A stretch of DNA of 56,190 nucleotides, from the NCBI GenBank assembly GCA_913776255.1, contig CAJYLV010000025.1, positions 1 through 56,190 of the forward strand. Direction: 5' to 3'. A program made the translations under genes and the position numbers. Of the stretch, positions 27,375 to 37,002 are shown in pieces. The first letter of the stretch is position 1. The number at the start of each line of letters is the position of its first letter. Under the pieces are notes generated by a model. The model worked only from the letters and a program-made list of their open reading frames with translations, was not told the DNA's origin and made no database searches. The DNA comes from an uncultured Sphingomonas sp. Its GTDB lineage: Bacteria; Pseudomonadota; Alphaproteobacteria; Sphingomonadales; Sphingomonadaceae.

Positions 27375-27770
27375 ATGCGGGACGAGGACGTGGCAACATT
27401 GGCTCAACCCGAACTGAGTTCGTGGATGAATGCACTGGTAGATTACGTGCGCTCGGGCGAGCCCGATCTCACCAATCGCCAGATGGCGCTCTTGCTGGTG
27501 GTCTATCTGCGGCCGGGCCCGCATACCGTGCGCGGGTTGGCGCGCATATTGAACGTGTCGAAGCCGGTCGTGACGCGCGCCTTGAATCGGCTGGGTGCGC
27601 TGGGCTATCTGCGCCGCCAACGCGACGATAGCGACAAGCGCAACATCTTCGTCGCCCGTACGACCGAAGGGGCAGATTTTCTTGAAGAGTTCGGCCAGTT
27701 CATCGGCGAAGGGGATGCCGCCCCCGCCGCCGTCCGCCCCCACGGCACCGGGGATGCGGCCCGAGCGTAG
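27375..27770 (+). CDS. MarR-family transcriptional regulator
   Basis: 131 aa with a winged-helix MarR core. LTNRQMALLLVVYL is helix 1-2. The recognition helix is in TVRGLARILNVSKPVVTRAL, and the wing is in GYLRRQRDDSDKRNIFVART. The last 20 residues (EGDAAPAAVRPHG onward) are low-complexity and overlap the next gene. The regulated genes are not evident. Overlap with the downstream SH3 gene and then argC suggests one transcript. Confidence 0.88.
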   Translation: MRDEDVATLAQPELSSWMNALVDYVRSGEPDLTNRQMALLLVVYLRPGPHTVRGLARILNVSKPVVTRALNRLGALGYLRRQRDDSDKRNIFVARTTEGADFLEEFGQFIGEGDAAPAAVRPHGTGDAARA

Positions 27771-28077
27771 CGGCTTTGCGCTCACCGGCCGGTCGCGGGT
27801 GCTCGATCCGCGCACCCATGCCGTGCGCCCCGACATCGCCGACGTTCGCCTCGCCGATCGCGTCTTCGCGCCGCATTATGCCGCACCGCTGCGCCGCACC
27901 GTGCGGCACGACACCGTGTTGCGCGAGGGACGCGATCGCGCCGCCGCGCCGCTCGCCACGCTGCCGGCGGGCGCGCCGTTCGATCTGCTCGACCTGACCG
28001 GCGGGGTCGCCTGGGGGATTGCCGTGGACAATGGAACGGTCGGCTATCTCGACGCCGACGTGGTGCAACCGCAATGA
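27754..28077 (+). CDS. SH3-like domain protein (NlpC/P60 N-terminal type, stand-alone)
   Basis: 107 aa from the ATG at 27754; an ATG at 27715 is also in frame. FALTGRSRVLDPRTHAVRPD and then LADRVFAPHYAAPLRRTV resemble the N-terminal region of sphingomonad NlpC/P60 endopeptidases. The SH3-like fold continues to GGVAWGIAVDNGTVGYLDAD. The catalytic Cys-His domain is absent, so it may be a wall-binding or regulatory remnant. It overlaps marR by 17 bases and argC by 4 (ATGA). Confidence 0.75.
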   Translation: MRPERSGFALTGRSRVLDPRTHAVRPDIADVRLADRVFAPHYAAPLRRTVRHDTVLREGRDRAAAPLATLPAGAPFDLLDLTGGVAWGIAVDNGTVGYLDADVVQPQ

Positions 28078-29003
28078 CAGTCAGGGTCTTCATCGACGGA
28101 GCGGTCGGCACCACCGGGCTCGAGATCCGCGAGCGACTTGAATCGCGGCGCGACATCACGCTCATCACGCTCGACGAGGCACGCCGCAAGGACGAGGCGG
28201 CGCGGCGCGAGGCGATCAACGACGCCGATTATGTCGTGCTGTGCCTGCCCGACGATGCGGCGCGCGAGGCGGTGGCGATGATCGCCAACGATCGCACCCG
28301 CACCGTCGACGCCTCGACCGCGCACCGCGTCGCCGATCGCTGGACCTATGGCTTCGCCGAGCTGGAGCCCGACCAGGCCGAGCGGATCGCGGGCGCGCGC
28401 TTCGTCAGCAATCCGGGCTGTTATCCGACCGGTTTCCTCGCGCTCGTCCGCCCGCTGGTCCGCGCCGGGTTGCTTGGGGCCGATGCGCTGCTCAGCGTCA
28501 ACGCCACCTCGGGCTATTCGGGCGGCGGCAAGGCGATGATCGCCGAGTTCGAGGGCGGCGAGACCAGCACCGCCTTCCGTCCCTATGCGCTGGGGCTGAA
28601 CCACAAGCATGCGCCGGAGATGCGCCGCCACGCCGGGCTGACCCATGCGCCGATCTTCCAGCCGGCGGTGGCGCGCGCCTATCGCGGGATGGTGGTGGAG
28701 GTGCCGCTGCATCTGGCGCAGCTGTCGCGTCGCGCGACGCTGACCGACGTCGCCGAGGTGCTGGCGAGCGCCTATGACGGCAACCGCGTCGTCCGCTTCG
28801 CGCACGAGGCGACGACGATGGTGCGGATCGAGGACGACGCCAATACCGATCGCATGACGCTGCGCGTTACTGGCAACGAGGCGACCGGGCAGGCACTGCT
28901 GATCGCGACGCTCGACAATCTCGGCAAGGGCGCGGCGGGCGCGGCGGTGCAGAATCTGAACATCATGGCCGGGCTCGATCCCGTGGCCGGCCTGACGCTG
29001 TAA
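28074..29003 (+). CDS. argC: N-acetyl-gamma-glutamyl-phosphate reductase (type 2)
   Basis: 309 aa, the short type-2 ArgC. N-terminal VFIDGAVGTTGLEIRERL binds NADP. The catalytic Cys is in FVSNPGCYPTGFLALVRPLV, and the substrate-binding NATSGYSGGGKAMIAEFEGG is intact. It converts N-acetylglutamyl phosphate to the semialdehyde in arginine synthesis. No other arg gene is nearby. It ends 14 bases before zwf, so it could be read with the Entner-Doudoroff genes. Confidence 0.94.
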   Translation: MTVRVFIDGAVGTTGLEIRERLESRRDITLITLDEARRKDEAARREAINDADYVVLCLPDDAAREAVAMIANDRTRTVDASTAHRVADRWTYGFAELEPDQAERIAGARFVSNPGCYPTGFLALVRPLVRAGLLGADALLSVNATSGYSGGGKAMIAEFEGGETSTAFRPYALGLNHKHAPEMRRHAGLTHAPIFQPAVARAYRGMVVEVPLHLAQLSRRATLTDVAEVLASAYDGNRVVRFAHEATTMVRIEDDANTDRMTLRVTGNEATGQALLIATLDNLGKGAAGAAVQNLNIMAGLDPVAGLTL

Positions 29004-29017
29004 GAAGGAGACGCGAG

Positions 29018-30481
29018 TTGGAGCGCAACCCGGTCGGCAAGCTGCTGTTGTTCGGTGCGACGGGCGATCTCGCCAAGCGGATGCTGTTGCCGTCGCTGTA
29101 CGGCCTGCACGCCGACGGGCTGCTGCCCGACGGGCTGACGATCACCGGCTCGGCGCGCGGCGACCTGTCCGACGACGATTTCCGCGCGGTGACCCGCAAG
29201 GCGCTCGACGAGTTCCTGCCCGCCGACCGCAAGGACGAGAGCGCGCTGTCGTCGTTCCTCGAGCGGATCTTCTTCCAGCCGGTCGATCTCTCGGACGCCG
29301 CGACCTATCAGGCGCTGGCCGACAAGATTGGCGACGTCTCCGGCGGGCTCGCCATCTATCTGTCGACCGCCCCCTCGCTGTTCGAGCCGGCGGTCAAGGG
29401 CTTGCAGAGCGTCGGACTGGCCGGCGAGACGGTGCGGATCGGGCTGGAGAAGCCGCTCGGCTACGATCTCGAATCGAGCCGTGAGATCAACGACACCGTC
29501 GCCTCGGTCTTCCCGGAGGACCGCATCTTCCGCATCGATCACTATCTCGGCAAGGAGACGGTGCAGAACATCCTGACGCTGCGCTTCGGCAATTCGATGT
29601 TCGAGCCGATCTGGAACGCGCAGGGGATCGACAACGTCCAGATCACGATCGCCGAGACGGTCGGGCTGGAGGATCGCGCCGGCTATTACGAGGGCGCGGG
29701 CGCGCTGCGCGACATGGTCGCCAACCATATGCTGCAGCTGGTCGCGCTGATCGCGATGGAGCCGCCGGCGCTGTACGACGGCACCGCGATCCGCGATGAA
29801 AAGGCCAAGGTCTTCCGCTCGATGCGCAAGATCGCGCCCGAGGAGGTGCAGCAGAACACCGTCACCGGCCAGTATGAGGAGGGCGCGGTCGGCGGCAAGG
29901 TGGTGCGCGGCTATGACGAGGAGCTGGGTTACGACAGCGACGTCGAGACGTTCGTCGCGATCAAGGCGCATATCGACAATTGGCGCTGGCAGGGCGTGCC
30001 TTTCTACCTGCGCACCGGCAAGCGGATGGCCAAGCGCCGCAGCGAGATCGCGATCCAGTTCAAGCCCGTCCCCCACTCGATGTTCTCGGGCCGCGGCGGG
30101 CTGCTCCAGCCCAACAAGCTGGTCATCCGTCTCCAGCCGGAGGAATATGTCCAGCTGCTCGTCATGACCAAGGAGCCGGGGCTGGACCGCGAAGGTGTGC
30201 GCCTGCGGGAGGTGCCGCTCAACCTCAGCCTCGACGCCACCTTCGCGGGCAAGCGCCGCCGCATCGCCTATGAGCGGCTGCTGCTCGACCTGATCGAGGG
30301 CGACCAGACGTTGTTCGTGCGCCGCGACGAGGTGGAGGCGCAGTGGCGCTGGATCGACGCGATCCGGGCCGGCTGGGCCGCGAACCAGACCAAGCCCAAA
30401 CATTATGCCGCGGGCACCTGGGGCCCGGCCGGCGCGATCGCGCTGACCGAGCGCGACAACGTGACGTGGCAGGACGACTAG
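29018..30481 (+). CDS. zwf: Glucose-6-phosphate 1-dehydrogenase
   Basis: 487 aa. It has the Rossmann motif LFGATGDLAKRMLLPSLYGL near the N-terminus and the catalytic RIDHYLGKETVQN. It oxidises glucose-6-phosphate to 6-phosphogluconolactone with NAD(P). The start is TTG with a strong AAGAAGGAG site 8 bases upstream. First gene of the zwf-pgl-edd-glk-eda group, all on the plus strand. Confidence 0.96.
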   Translation: MERNPVGKLLLFGATGDLAKRMLLPSLYGLHADGLLPDGLTITGSARGDLSDDDFRAVTRKALDEFLPADRKDESALSSFLERIFFQPVDLSDAATYQALADKIGDVSGGLAIYLSTAPSLFEPAVKGLQSVGLAGETVRIGLEKPLGYDLESSREINDTVASVFPEDRIFRIDHYLGKETVQNILTLRFGNSMFEPIWNAQGIDNVQITIAETVGLEDRAGYYEGAGALRDMVANHMLQLVALIAMEPPALYDGTAIRDEKAKVFRSMRKIAPEEVQQNTVTGQYEEGAVGGKVVRGYDEELGYDSDVETFVAIKAHIDNWRWQGVPFYLRTGKRMAKRRSEIAIQFKPVPHSMFSGRGGLLQPNKLVIRLQPEEYVQLLVMTKEPGLDREGVRLREVPLNLSLDATFAGKRRRIAYERLLLDLIEGDQTLFVRRDEVEAQWRWIDAIRAGWAANQTKPKHYAAGTWGPAGAIALTERDNVTWQDD

Positions 30482-30504
30482 GGCAGGACGATTGACCTGA
30501 CCAG

Positions 30505-30599
30505 CGTCGCCTCTGCGCAGGCAGGGGCCCATGTCTCCCGCCTCCGGGCGGCGCGGCATGAGGAAACAGACATAGGCCCCTGCCTCCGCAGGGGCGACG
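30505..30599. repeat. Stem-loop repeat between zwf and pgl (GGGGCC-ATGTC type)
   Basis: CGTCGCCTCTGCGCAGGCAG then GGGCCCATGTCT on the left pairs with AGACATAGGCCCCTGCCTCC then GCAGGGGCGACG on the right. It fills almost the whole 124-base gap and ends 6 bases before the pgl start, so its right arm supplies part of the pgl ribosome site region (GACGAGGTAG). Confidence 0.8.
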
Positions 30600-30605
30600 A
30601 GGTAG

Positions 30606-31313
30606 ATGATGACCGAAATCGAATGGTGGGAATATGACGACGCCGCCGAGCTGGCCGATGCGGTCGCGGGCGACATCCAGTTCGTCATCGAAAGCGCGAT
30701 CGACGCGCGCGGCTCGGCGGTGATCGCGCTGGCGGGCGGCAAGACCCCCCTGCCCGCCTATGAGAAGCTGGCCAAGGCCAAGCTCGACTGGAAGCGCGTG
30801 ACGATCATTCCCGGCGACGAGCGGATCGTGCCGCTGGGCGACGCGCTGTCGAACGTCACCGCGCTCGGCAAGATCTTCATCCCCAAGGGCGCGCGCGTGA
30901 TGCCGATCGTCCCCAAGGCGACCGACGACTACAAGGCCGCGGGCCGCTCGGCGGATGCGCTGATGCAGGACCTGCACTGGCCGCTCGACCTGTGCCTGCT
31001 CGGCGTCGGCGGTGACGGGCATACCGCGTCGATCTTCCCCGGTCCGGACTATGACGAGGCGCTCAACGGGCCGAAGGAACGCCGCGCGATCGGCGTCATG
31101 CCCGATCCGCTGCCGCCCGAGGCGCCGGTCGCGCGCGTCACGCTGACCCGGCAGGGCATCGTCACCGCGCGTGCGCTGATGATCGCGGTGACCGGCGCCG
31201 CCAAGCGCAAGGTGATCGAGGACGCGATCAAGGAAGGCGCCGGCTCGCCCTATCCGATCGGCCGCGTACTGGCTGACGCGGAACTGCCCGTCGACATCCA
31301 CTGGGCGGCGTGA
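30606..31313 (+). CDS. pgl: 6-phosphogluconolactonase
   Basis: 235 aa. Motifs of the DevB/Pgl family appear in order: ALAGGKTPLPAYEKLAKAK, IPGDERIVPLGDALSNV, and LLGVGGDGHTASIFPGPDYD with the active-site His. It hydrolyses 6-phosphogluconolactone to 6-phosphogluconate. Start is the first of two adjacent ATG codons (30606 or 30609). Confidence 0.94.
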   Translation: MMTEIEWWEYDDAAELADAVAGDIQFVIESAIDARGSAVIALAGGKTPLPAYEKLAKAKLDWKRVTIIPGDERIVPLGDALSNVTALGKIFIPKGARVMPIVPKATDDYKAAGRSADALMQDLHWPLDLCLLGVGGDGHTASIFPGPDYDEALNGPKERRAIGVMPDPLPPEAPVARVTLTRQGIVTARALMIAVTGAAKRKVIEDAIKEGAGSPYPIGRVLADAELPVDIHWAA

Positions 31314-31317
31314 TTCG

Positions 31318-31416
31318 CCCCTCCCCTTCAGGGGAGGGGCCGGGGGTGGGAACTCTCTAGCGCCTGGCGTTCCAAGGACAGGCCCCACCCCAACCCCTCC
31401 CCAGAAGGGGAGGGGC
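31318..31416. repeat. Stem-loop repeat between pgl and edd (CCCTCCCC type)
   Basis: CCCCTCCCCTTCAGGGGAGG with GGGCCGGGGGTGGG is matched by CCCCACCCCAACCCCTCCCC and AGAAGGGGAGGGG. It can fold as two local hairpins or one long stem. It starts 4 bases after the pgl stop. Confidence 0.8.
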
Positions 31417-31555
31417 TCCCAGGAAAGCCATCGAGAGGCGTCAGCATGTTCCGGCCCTTGTCCCGCGAACGATGCTGCCGCAAAGACTGCCGCTACGGCC
31501 TTCATTCAAGGCAACGATTGCCGGGACGCCCCCGGCATGACGAGGACGCAAGATC

Positions 31556-33370
<1,815 letters not shown>

Positions 33371-33378
33371 TGTTCAAG

Positions 33379-33474
33379 CCCTCTCCCCTGCGGGGAGAGG
33401 GTTGGGAGAGGGGCTGCCACGAGCGGTGTCGCCTAGGGCGGCCCCTCACCCCGGCCCTCTCCCCAAGGGGAGAG
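33379..33474. repeat. Stem-loop repeat between edd and glk (CCCTCTCCCC type)
   Basis: CCCTCTCCCCTGCGGGGAGA and GGGTTGGGAGAGGGGC on the left answer GCCCCTCACCCCGGCCCTCT and CCCCAAGGGGAGAG on the right. It occupies most of the 115-base gap and ends 12 bases before the glk start. Confidence 0.8.
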
Positions 33475-33485
33475 AGAGTAAGTAT

Positions 33486-34454
33486 ATGCAGGTCGTAGCG
33501 GTCGATATCGGGGGCACGCACGCGCGCTTCGCCATCGCGGAGGTCGAGGGCGGGCACGTCGTCTCGCTGGGTGAGCCGACGACGCTCAAGACCGCCGAAC
33601 ATGCCAGCCTCCAGACCGCCTATGAGGCGTTCCGCGAGCGGATGGGCGGGACCCTGCCCGATGCGGCAGCGATCGCGGTCGCCTCCCCGATCACCGGCGA
33701 CGTGATCCGCCTCACCAACAATCCATGGGTGATCCGCCCGTCGCTGATCCCCGAGCGGCTCGGCGCGTCGACCTGGACGATCATCAACGATTTCGGTGCG
33801 ATCGGCCATGCGGTCGGCCAGCTGCCCCATGCCGATTTCGAGCATCTGTGCGGCCCCGACACGCCGTTGCCGACCGATGGGGTAACGACGGTGTGCGGCC
33901 CCGGCACCGGGCTGGGTGTCGCGCAGGTCTACAAGCAGGACGGCCGCTATCGCGTGCTGCCGACCGAGGGCGGGCACACCGATTACGCCCCGCTCGACGG
34001 GATCGAGGATGCGCTGCTCAAGCGGCTGCGCAAGACCTACACGCGCGTCTCGGTCGAGCGGATCGTCGCCGGGCCGGGGATCGTCGCGATCTACGAGACG
34101 CTCGCCGAGCTGGAGGGCCGCGCCTATATCCACAAGGACGACAAGGCGATCTGGAGCGAGGCGCTGGAGGGCACCGACTCGATCGCGCTCGCCGCGCTCG
34201 ACCGCTTCTGCCTCGCGCTCGGCGCGGTGGCGGGCGATCTGGCGCTGGCGCATGGCGCGAAGGGCGTCGTGATCGCGGGCGGGCTGGGCCTGCGGATCAA
34301 GGACAAGCTGCTGCGCTCGGGCTTCGACCAGCGCTTCGTCGCCAAGGGCCGGTTCCAGTCGCTGATGTCAGCGATCCCGGTCAAGCTCATCACCCATCCG
34401 CAGCCGGGCCTGTTCGGCGCCGCGGCCGCCTTCGCGCAGGAGCATCAATCGTGA
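33486..34454 (+). CDS. glk: Glucokinase
   Basis: 322 aa. N-terminal VVAVDIGGTHARFAIAEVEG is the phosphate-1 ATP motif of the Glk/ROK-type hexokinase fold. TIINDFGAIGHAVGQL holds the catalytic Asp. GPGTGLGVAQV and PTEGGHTDYAPLDGIEDALL follow. It phosphorylates glucose to feed zwf. The ATG at 33486 starts the conserved domain; the longer frame upstream reads through the repeat and edd. Confidence 0.95.
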   Translation: MQVVAVDIGGTHARFAIAEVEGGHVVSLGEPTTLKTAEHASLQTAYEAFRERMGGTLPDAAAIAVASPITGDVIRLTNNPWVIRPSLIPERLGASTWTIINDFGAIGHAVGQLPHADFEHLCGPDTPLPTDGVTTVCGPGTGLGVAQVYKQDGRYRVLPTEGGHTDYAPLDGIEDALLKRLRKTYTRVSVERIVAGPGIVAIYETLAELEGRAYIHKDDKAIWSEALEGTDSIALAALDRFCLALGAVAGDLALAHGAKGVVIAGGLGLRIKDKLLRSGFDQRFVAKGRFQSLMSAIPVKLITHPQPGLFGAAAAFAQEHQS

Positions 34455-35056
34455 GCAACATCGAGACCGTCATGCGCACCAGCCCGGTGATCCCGGTGCT
34501 GGTCATCCACGACGCCGCGCAGGCGCGGCCGCTCGCCGAGGCGCTGGTCGCGGGCGGGCTGAAGGTGCTGGAAGTGACGCTGCGTACCCCCGCCGCGCTC
34601 GATGCGATCCGCGAGATGAAGCAGGTCCCCGGCGCGATCGTCGGCGCGGGCACGGTCGTCACGCCCGAGCAGGTCGCGCAGGTCAAGGACGCCGGCGTCG
34701 AGTTCATCGTCTCGCCCGGGCTGTCGACGAAGACTGGCGCAGCGATCATCGAGGCCGACATTCCGTGGCTGCCCGGCGTCGCAACCGCGGGTGACATCAT
34801 GCGCGGACTCGATCTCGGGCTGGGGCATTTCAAGTTCTTCCCGGCCGAGACGAGTGGTGGGGTGAAGGCGCTCAAGGCGCTCGCCGCGCCCTTCTACCAG
34901 TGCAAGTTCTGCCCGACCGGCGGCATCACCGAGGCGAGCGCGCCCGACTGGCTGGCGATCGGGCCGGTGCTGTGCGTGGGCGGCAGCTGGGTGACCGAAG
35001 GCACGCTGCCCGAAATCGAGGCGCGCGCGCGCGCGGCGGCGTCGCTGGGCAAGTGA
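34451..35056 (+). CDS. eda: 2-dehydro-3-deoxyphosphogluconate aldolase
   Basis: 201 aa. VIPVLVIHDAAQARPLAEAL and KVLEVTLRTPAALDAIREMK carry the catalytic Glu. VGAGTVVTPEQV follows, and the Schiff-base Lys is in GHFKFFPAETSGG. It splits KDPG to pyruvate and glyceraldehyde-3-phosphate. The start is a GTG overlapping the glk stop (GTGA). Last gene of the pathway cluster; a stem-loop with TTATTT follows. Confidence 0.95.
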   Translation: MSNIETVMRTSPVIPVLVIHDAAQARPLAEALVAGGLKVLEVTLRTPAALDAIREMKQVPGAIVGAGTVVTPEQVAQVKDAGVEFIVSPGLSTKTGAAIIEADIPWLPGVATAGDIMRGLDLGLGHFKFFPAETSGGVKALKALAAPFYQCKFCPTGGITEASAPDWLAIGPVLCVGGSWVTEGTLPEIEARARAAASLGK

Positions 35057-35106
35057 TCTGACGTCAAACGACCCGCCACGACGAGCGTCGTAGCGGGCCG
35101 TGACAG

Positions 35107-35160
35107 GCCGGTCGGAGGCGCGCCCAACGCTACGCGGCGCGCCTCGTGACCGGCTTATTT
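35107..35160 (+). terminator. Terminator of the Entner-Doudoroff cluster (probably bidirectional)
   Basis: GCCGGTCGGAGGCGCGCC (35107-35124) pairs with GGCGCGCCTCGTGACCGGC (35136-35154) around an 11-base loop, with one or two mismatches, and is followed by TTATTT. The stem directly abuts the stop codon of the convergent entericidin-like gene. Confidence 0.7.
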
Positions 35161-35289
35161 CTCACCCGAGGCCTTCGTCACCGTCTTCCCGGCGGAGCTC
35201 AGATCCTTGCCGGCGCCGTGGACGGTGTTGCAGGCCGACAACGCCAGCATCGCGAGGGCGGTGGCGGCAAGGGCGATCGTGCGGGTCAT
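35155..35289 (-). CDS. Entericidin-like small lipoprotein
   Basis: 44 aa: MTRTIALAATALAMLALSAC followed by NTVHGAGKDLSSAGKTVTKA and SGEK. The lipobox LSAC and the short NTVxGAGKDxxxAG segment are typical of EcnA/EcnB entericidins. It would be lipidated and anchored in the envelope. The ribosome site is GAGGAG. It follows the YrzE-like membrane protein on the same strand. Confidence 0.85.
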   Translation of the reverse strand: MTRTIALAATALAMLALSACNTVHGAGKDLSSAGKTVTKASGEK

Positions 35290-35348
35290 GGTCGTCTCCT
35301 CTCAGGAAAAGATGCGGCGGGCCGGATACGCGGGCCCGCCGCGGGCAC

Positions 35349-36236
35349 TCAGCGCAGGCGGCGGCGGGTGGCCGTCGTCGCACCAAAGGCAGCCGCGCCG
35401 GCGCCGGCGAGCAGCGCGAGCACGAGGATGAACGAGGTGCTGGCGGCGGCACCGGCCGCCGCGTCGGTCGCCGACTTGGCGGTCTGCACCGCGTCGTTCT
35501 TGGTCTTCACGAACTGCGCCTTGGCGCGCGTGACCTGCGCCTGCGCCTGTTCGCGGCTGATCTTGCGCTGCGCGGCGACCACGTCGACGATCCGGCTTTC
35601 GGCGCGCTGCCCGTCGGCACCGCCCCGCGCGAGCGCGGGCAGCTGTCGGGCGATCTCGGCCTGCGCCTGCTCCGCGGTCATCTGCGCGGGATCGCTGGGC
35701 GCATCGGACAGATAGGCCGACGCTTCCTGACGCACGTCGCCGGCATCCACCCCCGCGACCTGCGCCGCCTTGGGCGCGACCGCGCCGACCGTCGCGCCGG
35801 CCGCGCCCGCCACCGAACCGACGGTGCGGAACGCACCACCGATGATCCCGCCGACCGCGGAGGTCAGCAGATACAGCGTCAGGATCAGCGTCACGCCCCA
35901 CACGACCAACCCGTGCGACAGCGCGTCGAACTTCTCGGTCACGCCCGACAGGCGCGCGGAGGCATAGCCGCCCGCGCCAAGCGCGATCACGGTGGTGAGC
36001 AGCCAGTAGATCCCGGCCGCAATCCCGAATCCCGCTGCGCCAGGCGTCGTCCCCTCGACCGGATCGACCATCGACAGCCCGATGCCCGTGCCGAGGATAC
36101 CGAGCAGCAGCTGCACCGCCACCGCGATCACCACGCCCGCGAAGATCGCGCCCCACGACACGCGCCGCCCGGCGCGCACGATCGCGGTATCGTCCAGCGG
36201 CACGCGGCCGGCCGTGAAATTTGTCGCCATACGCAC
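35349..36236 (-). CDS. Membrane protein with glycine-zipper and coiled segments, function unknown
   Basis: 295 aa. RRVSWGAIFAGVVIAVAVQL begins the first membrane helix. Two more (YWLLTTVIALGAGGYASARL and LVVWGVTLILTLYLLTSAVG) follow, then a Gly/Ala-rich stretch. A charged Ala/Gln-rich region (about residues 170-255) and a C-terminal helix ending TATRRRLR complete it. The N-terminal half resembles YrzE/PhnA-like membrane proteins that accompany stress genes in alphaproteobacteria. The start could also be the third codon (ATG at 36230). It sits between csbD and the entericidin gene, same strand. Confidence 0.75.
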   Translation of the reverse strand: MRMATNFTAGRVPLDDTAIVRAGRRVSWGAIFAGVVIAVAVQLLLGILGTGIGLSMVDPVEGTTPGAAGFGIAAGIYWLLTTVIALGAGGYASARLSGVTEKFDALSHGLVVWGVTLILTLYLLTSAVGGIIGGAFRTVGSVAGAAGATVGAVAPKAAQVAGVDAGDVRQEASAYLSDAPSDPAQMTAEQAQAEIARQLPALARGGADGQRAESRIVDVVAAQRKISREQAQAQVTRAKAQFVKTKNDAVQTAKSATDAAAGAAASTSFILVLALLAGAGAAAFGATTATRRRLR

Positions 36237-36290
36237 TCCTGTTACTCTCGTTTGCCCGTCGCGACGGTCATGGCGACCGCCGCGGCCCCT

Positions 36291-36659
36291 TCAGTCACGC
36301 CGCGCGAACAGCAGCCAGCCGAGCGCCACGCCGCCGAGCGCCGCGACGATCGCGACCGACGTGGTGCGATTCTCGCGGATCGCCGTGCTCGCGGCCCCGG
36401 TGCCGTGGCGCGCGGCGGCGCCTGCACGATCGGCCGCATCGCCGATCCGATCGCGTGCTTCGTCGATCAGCCCCGGCGTCATGTCCGCGACGTCGCCGGC
36501 CACCGATTGCGCGCGCCCGAACAGATTCTCGGCCGCCCCGGCGACCTGGTGGAGCACGCCCTCGGCCTGCCAGTCGCGCTTGTCGGCGAGATCGCCGGCG
36601 GCCTTCTCGACCTTGCCGCCCAGATAGCGCGCACCACCGTGCAGCTCATGCTTGTTCAT
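36291..36659 (-). CDS. CsbD-family stress protein with C-terminal membrane anchor
   Basis: 122 aa from MNKHELHGGARYLGGKVEKA, the CsbD start. The CsbD domain runs to about residue 60. The second half ends with a membrane helix (SVAIVAALGGVALGWLLFA then RRD). CsbD-family proteins are general-stress proteins of unknown biochemistry. A longer frame upstream lacks family resemblance. An EcfG-type promoter match lies about 160 bases upstream. Likely first gene of a unit with the two genes that follow. Confidence 0.88.
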   Translation of the reverse strand: MNKHELHGGARYLGGKVEKAAGDLADKRDWQAEGVLHQVAGAAENLFGRAQSVAGDVADMTPGLIDEARDRIGDAADRAGAAARHGTGAASTAIRENRTTSVAIVAALGGVALGWLLFARRD

Positions 36660-37002
36660 GTTCGATCCTTTGAAAACGGGAGCGGGAGCGGCGGCCACGT
36701 CCGTGAGGGCCGACGCGGGCAGGCGGCCCGCGTGGTCAGTCACGATCGAGACGAGGCATGCGATCAATCGGCTCCTCCGTACGCCCATCGCGCTGCTGCG
36801 AACGATCTGGCAACGTTAACCTGCTCTAGATTAGTAAGTTCCATTAAAATTTACCGCTGAGTTTGGTCAGGGCAATATGGGACCGGTGTAAAACCAATTG
36901 ACAGCCGGATGAGACCAAAGCACCGTAGCGGTGCAGGAGGAGCAGGGCCCGTGACCGGACAACCGGCCGGCGTCACATGCTTATCAATCGGGGGTAGGGA
37001 AA
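36660..37002. other. Divergent promoter region between csbD and the second TonB receptor
   Basis: 343 bases without a gene. It holds an EcfG-type promoter (minus strand, 36818-36842) and an AT-rich stretch around 36810-36900 that probably also contains the TonB receptor promoter. A CACCGTAGCGGTG hairpin lies near 36920. The receptor start has a GGGGGTAGGGAAAATG context. Confidence 0.5.
36818..36842 (-). promoter_or_regulatory. EcfG-type general stress promoter upstream of csbD
   Basis: On the minus strand GGAAC (36838-36842) is followed after 17 bases by GTT (36818-36820), matching GGAAC-N16/17-cGTT except that G replaces the C before GTT. It is oriented toward csbD, whose family is a frequent EcfG target. 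Confidence 0.6.
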
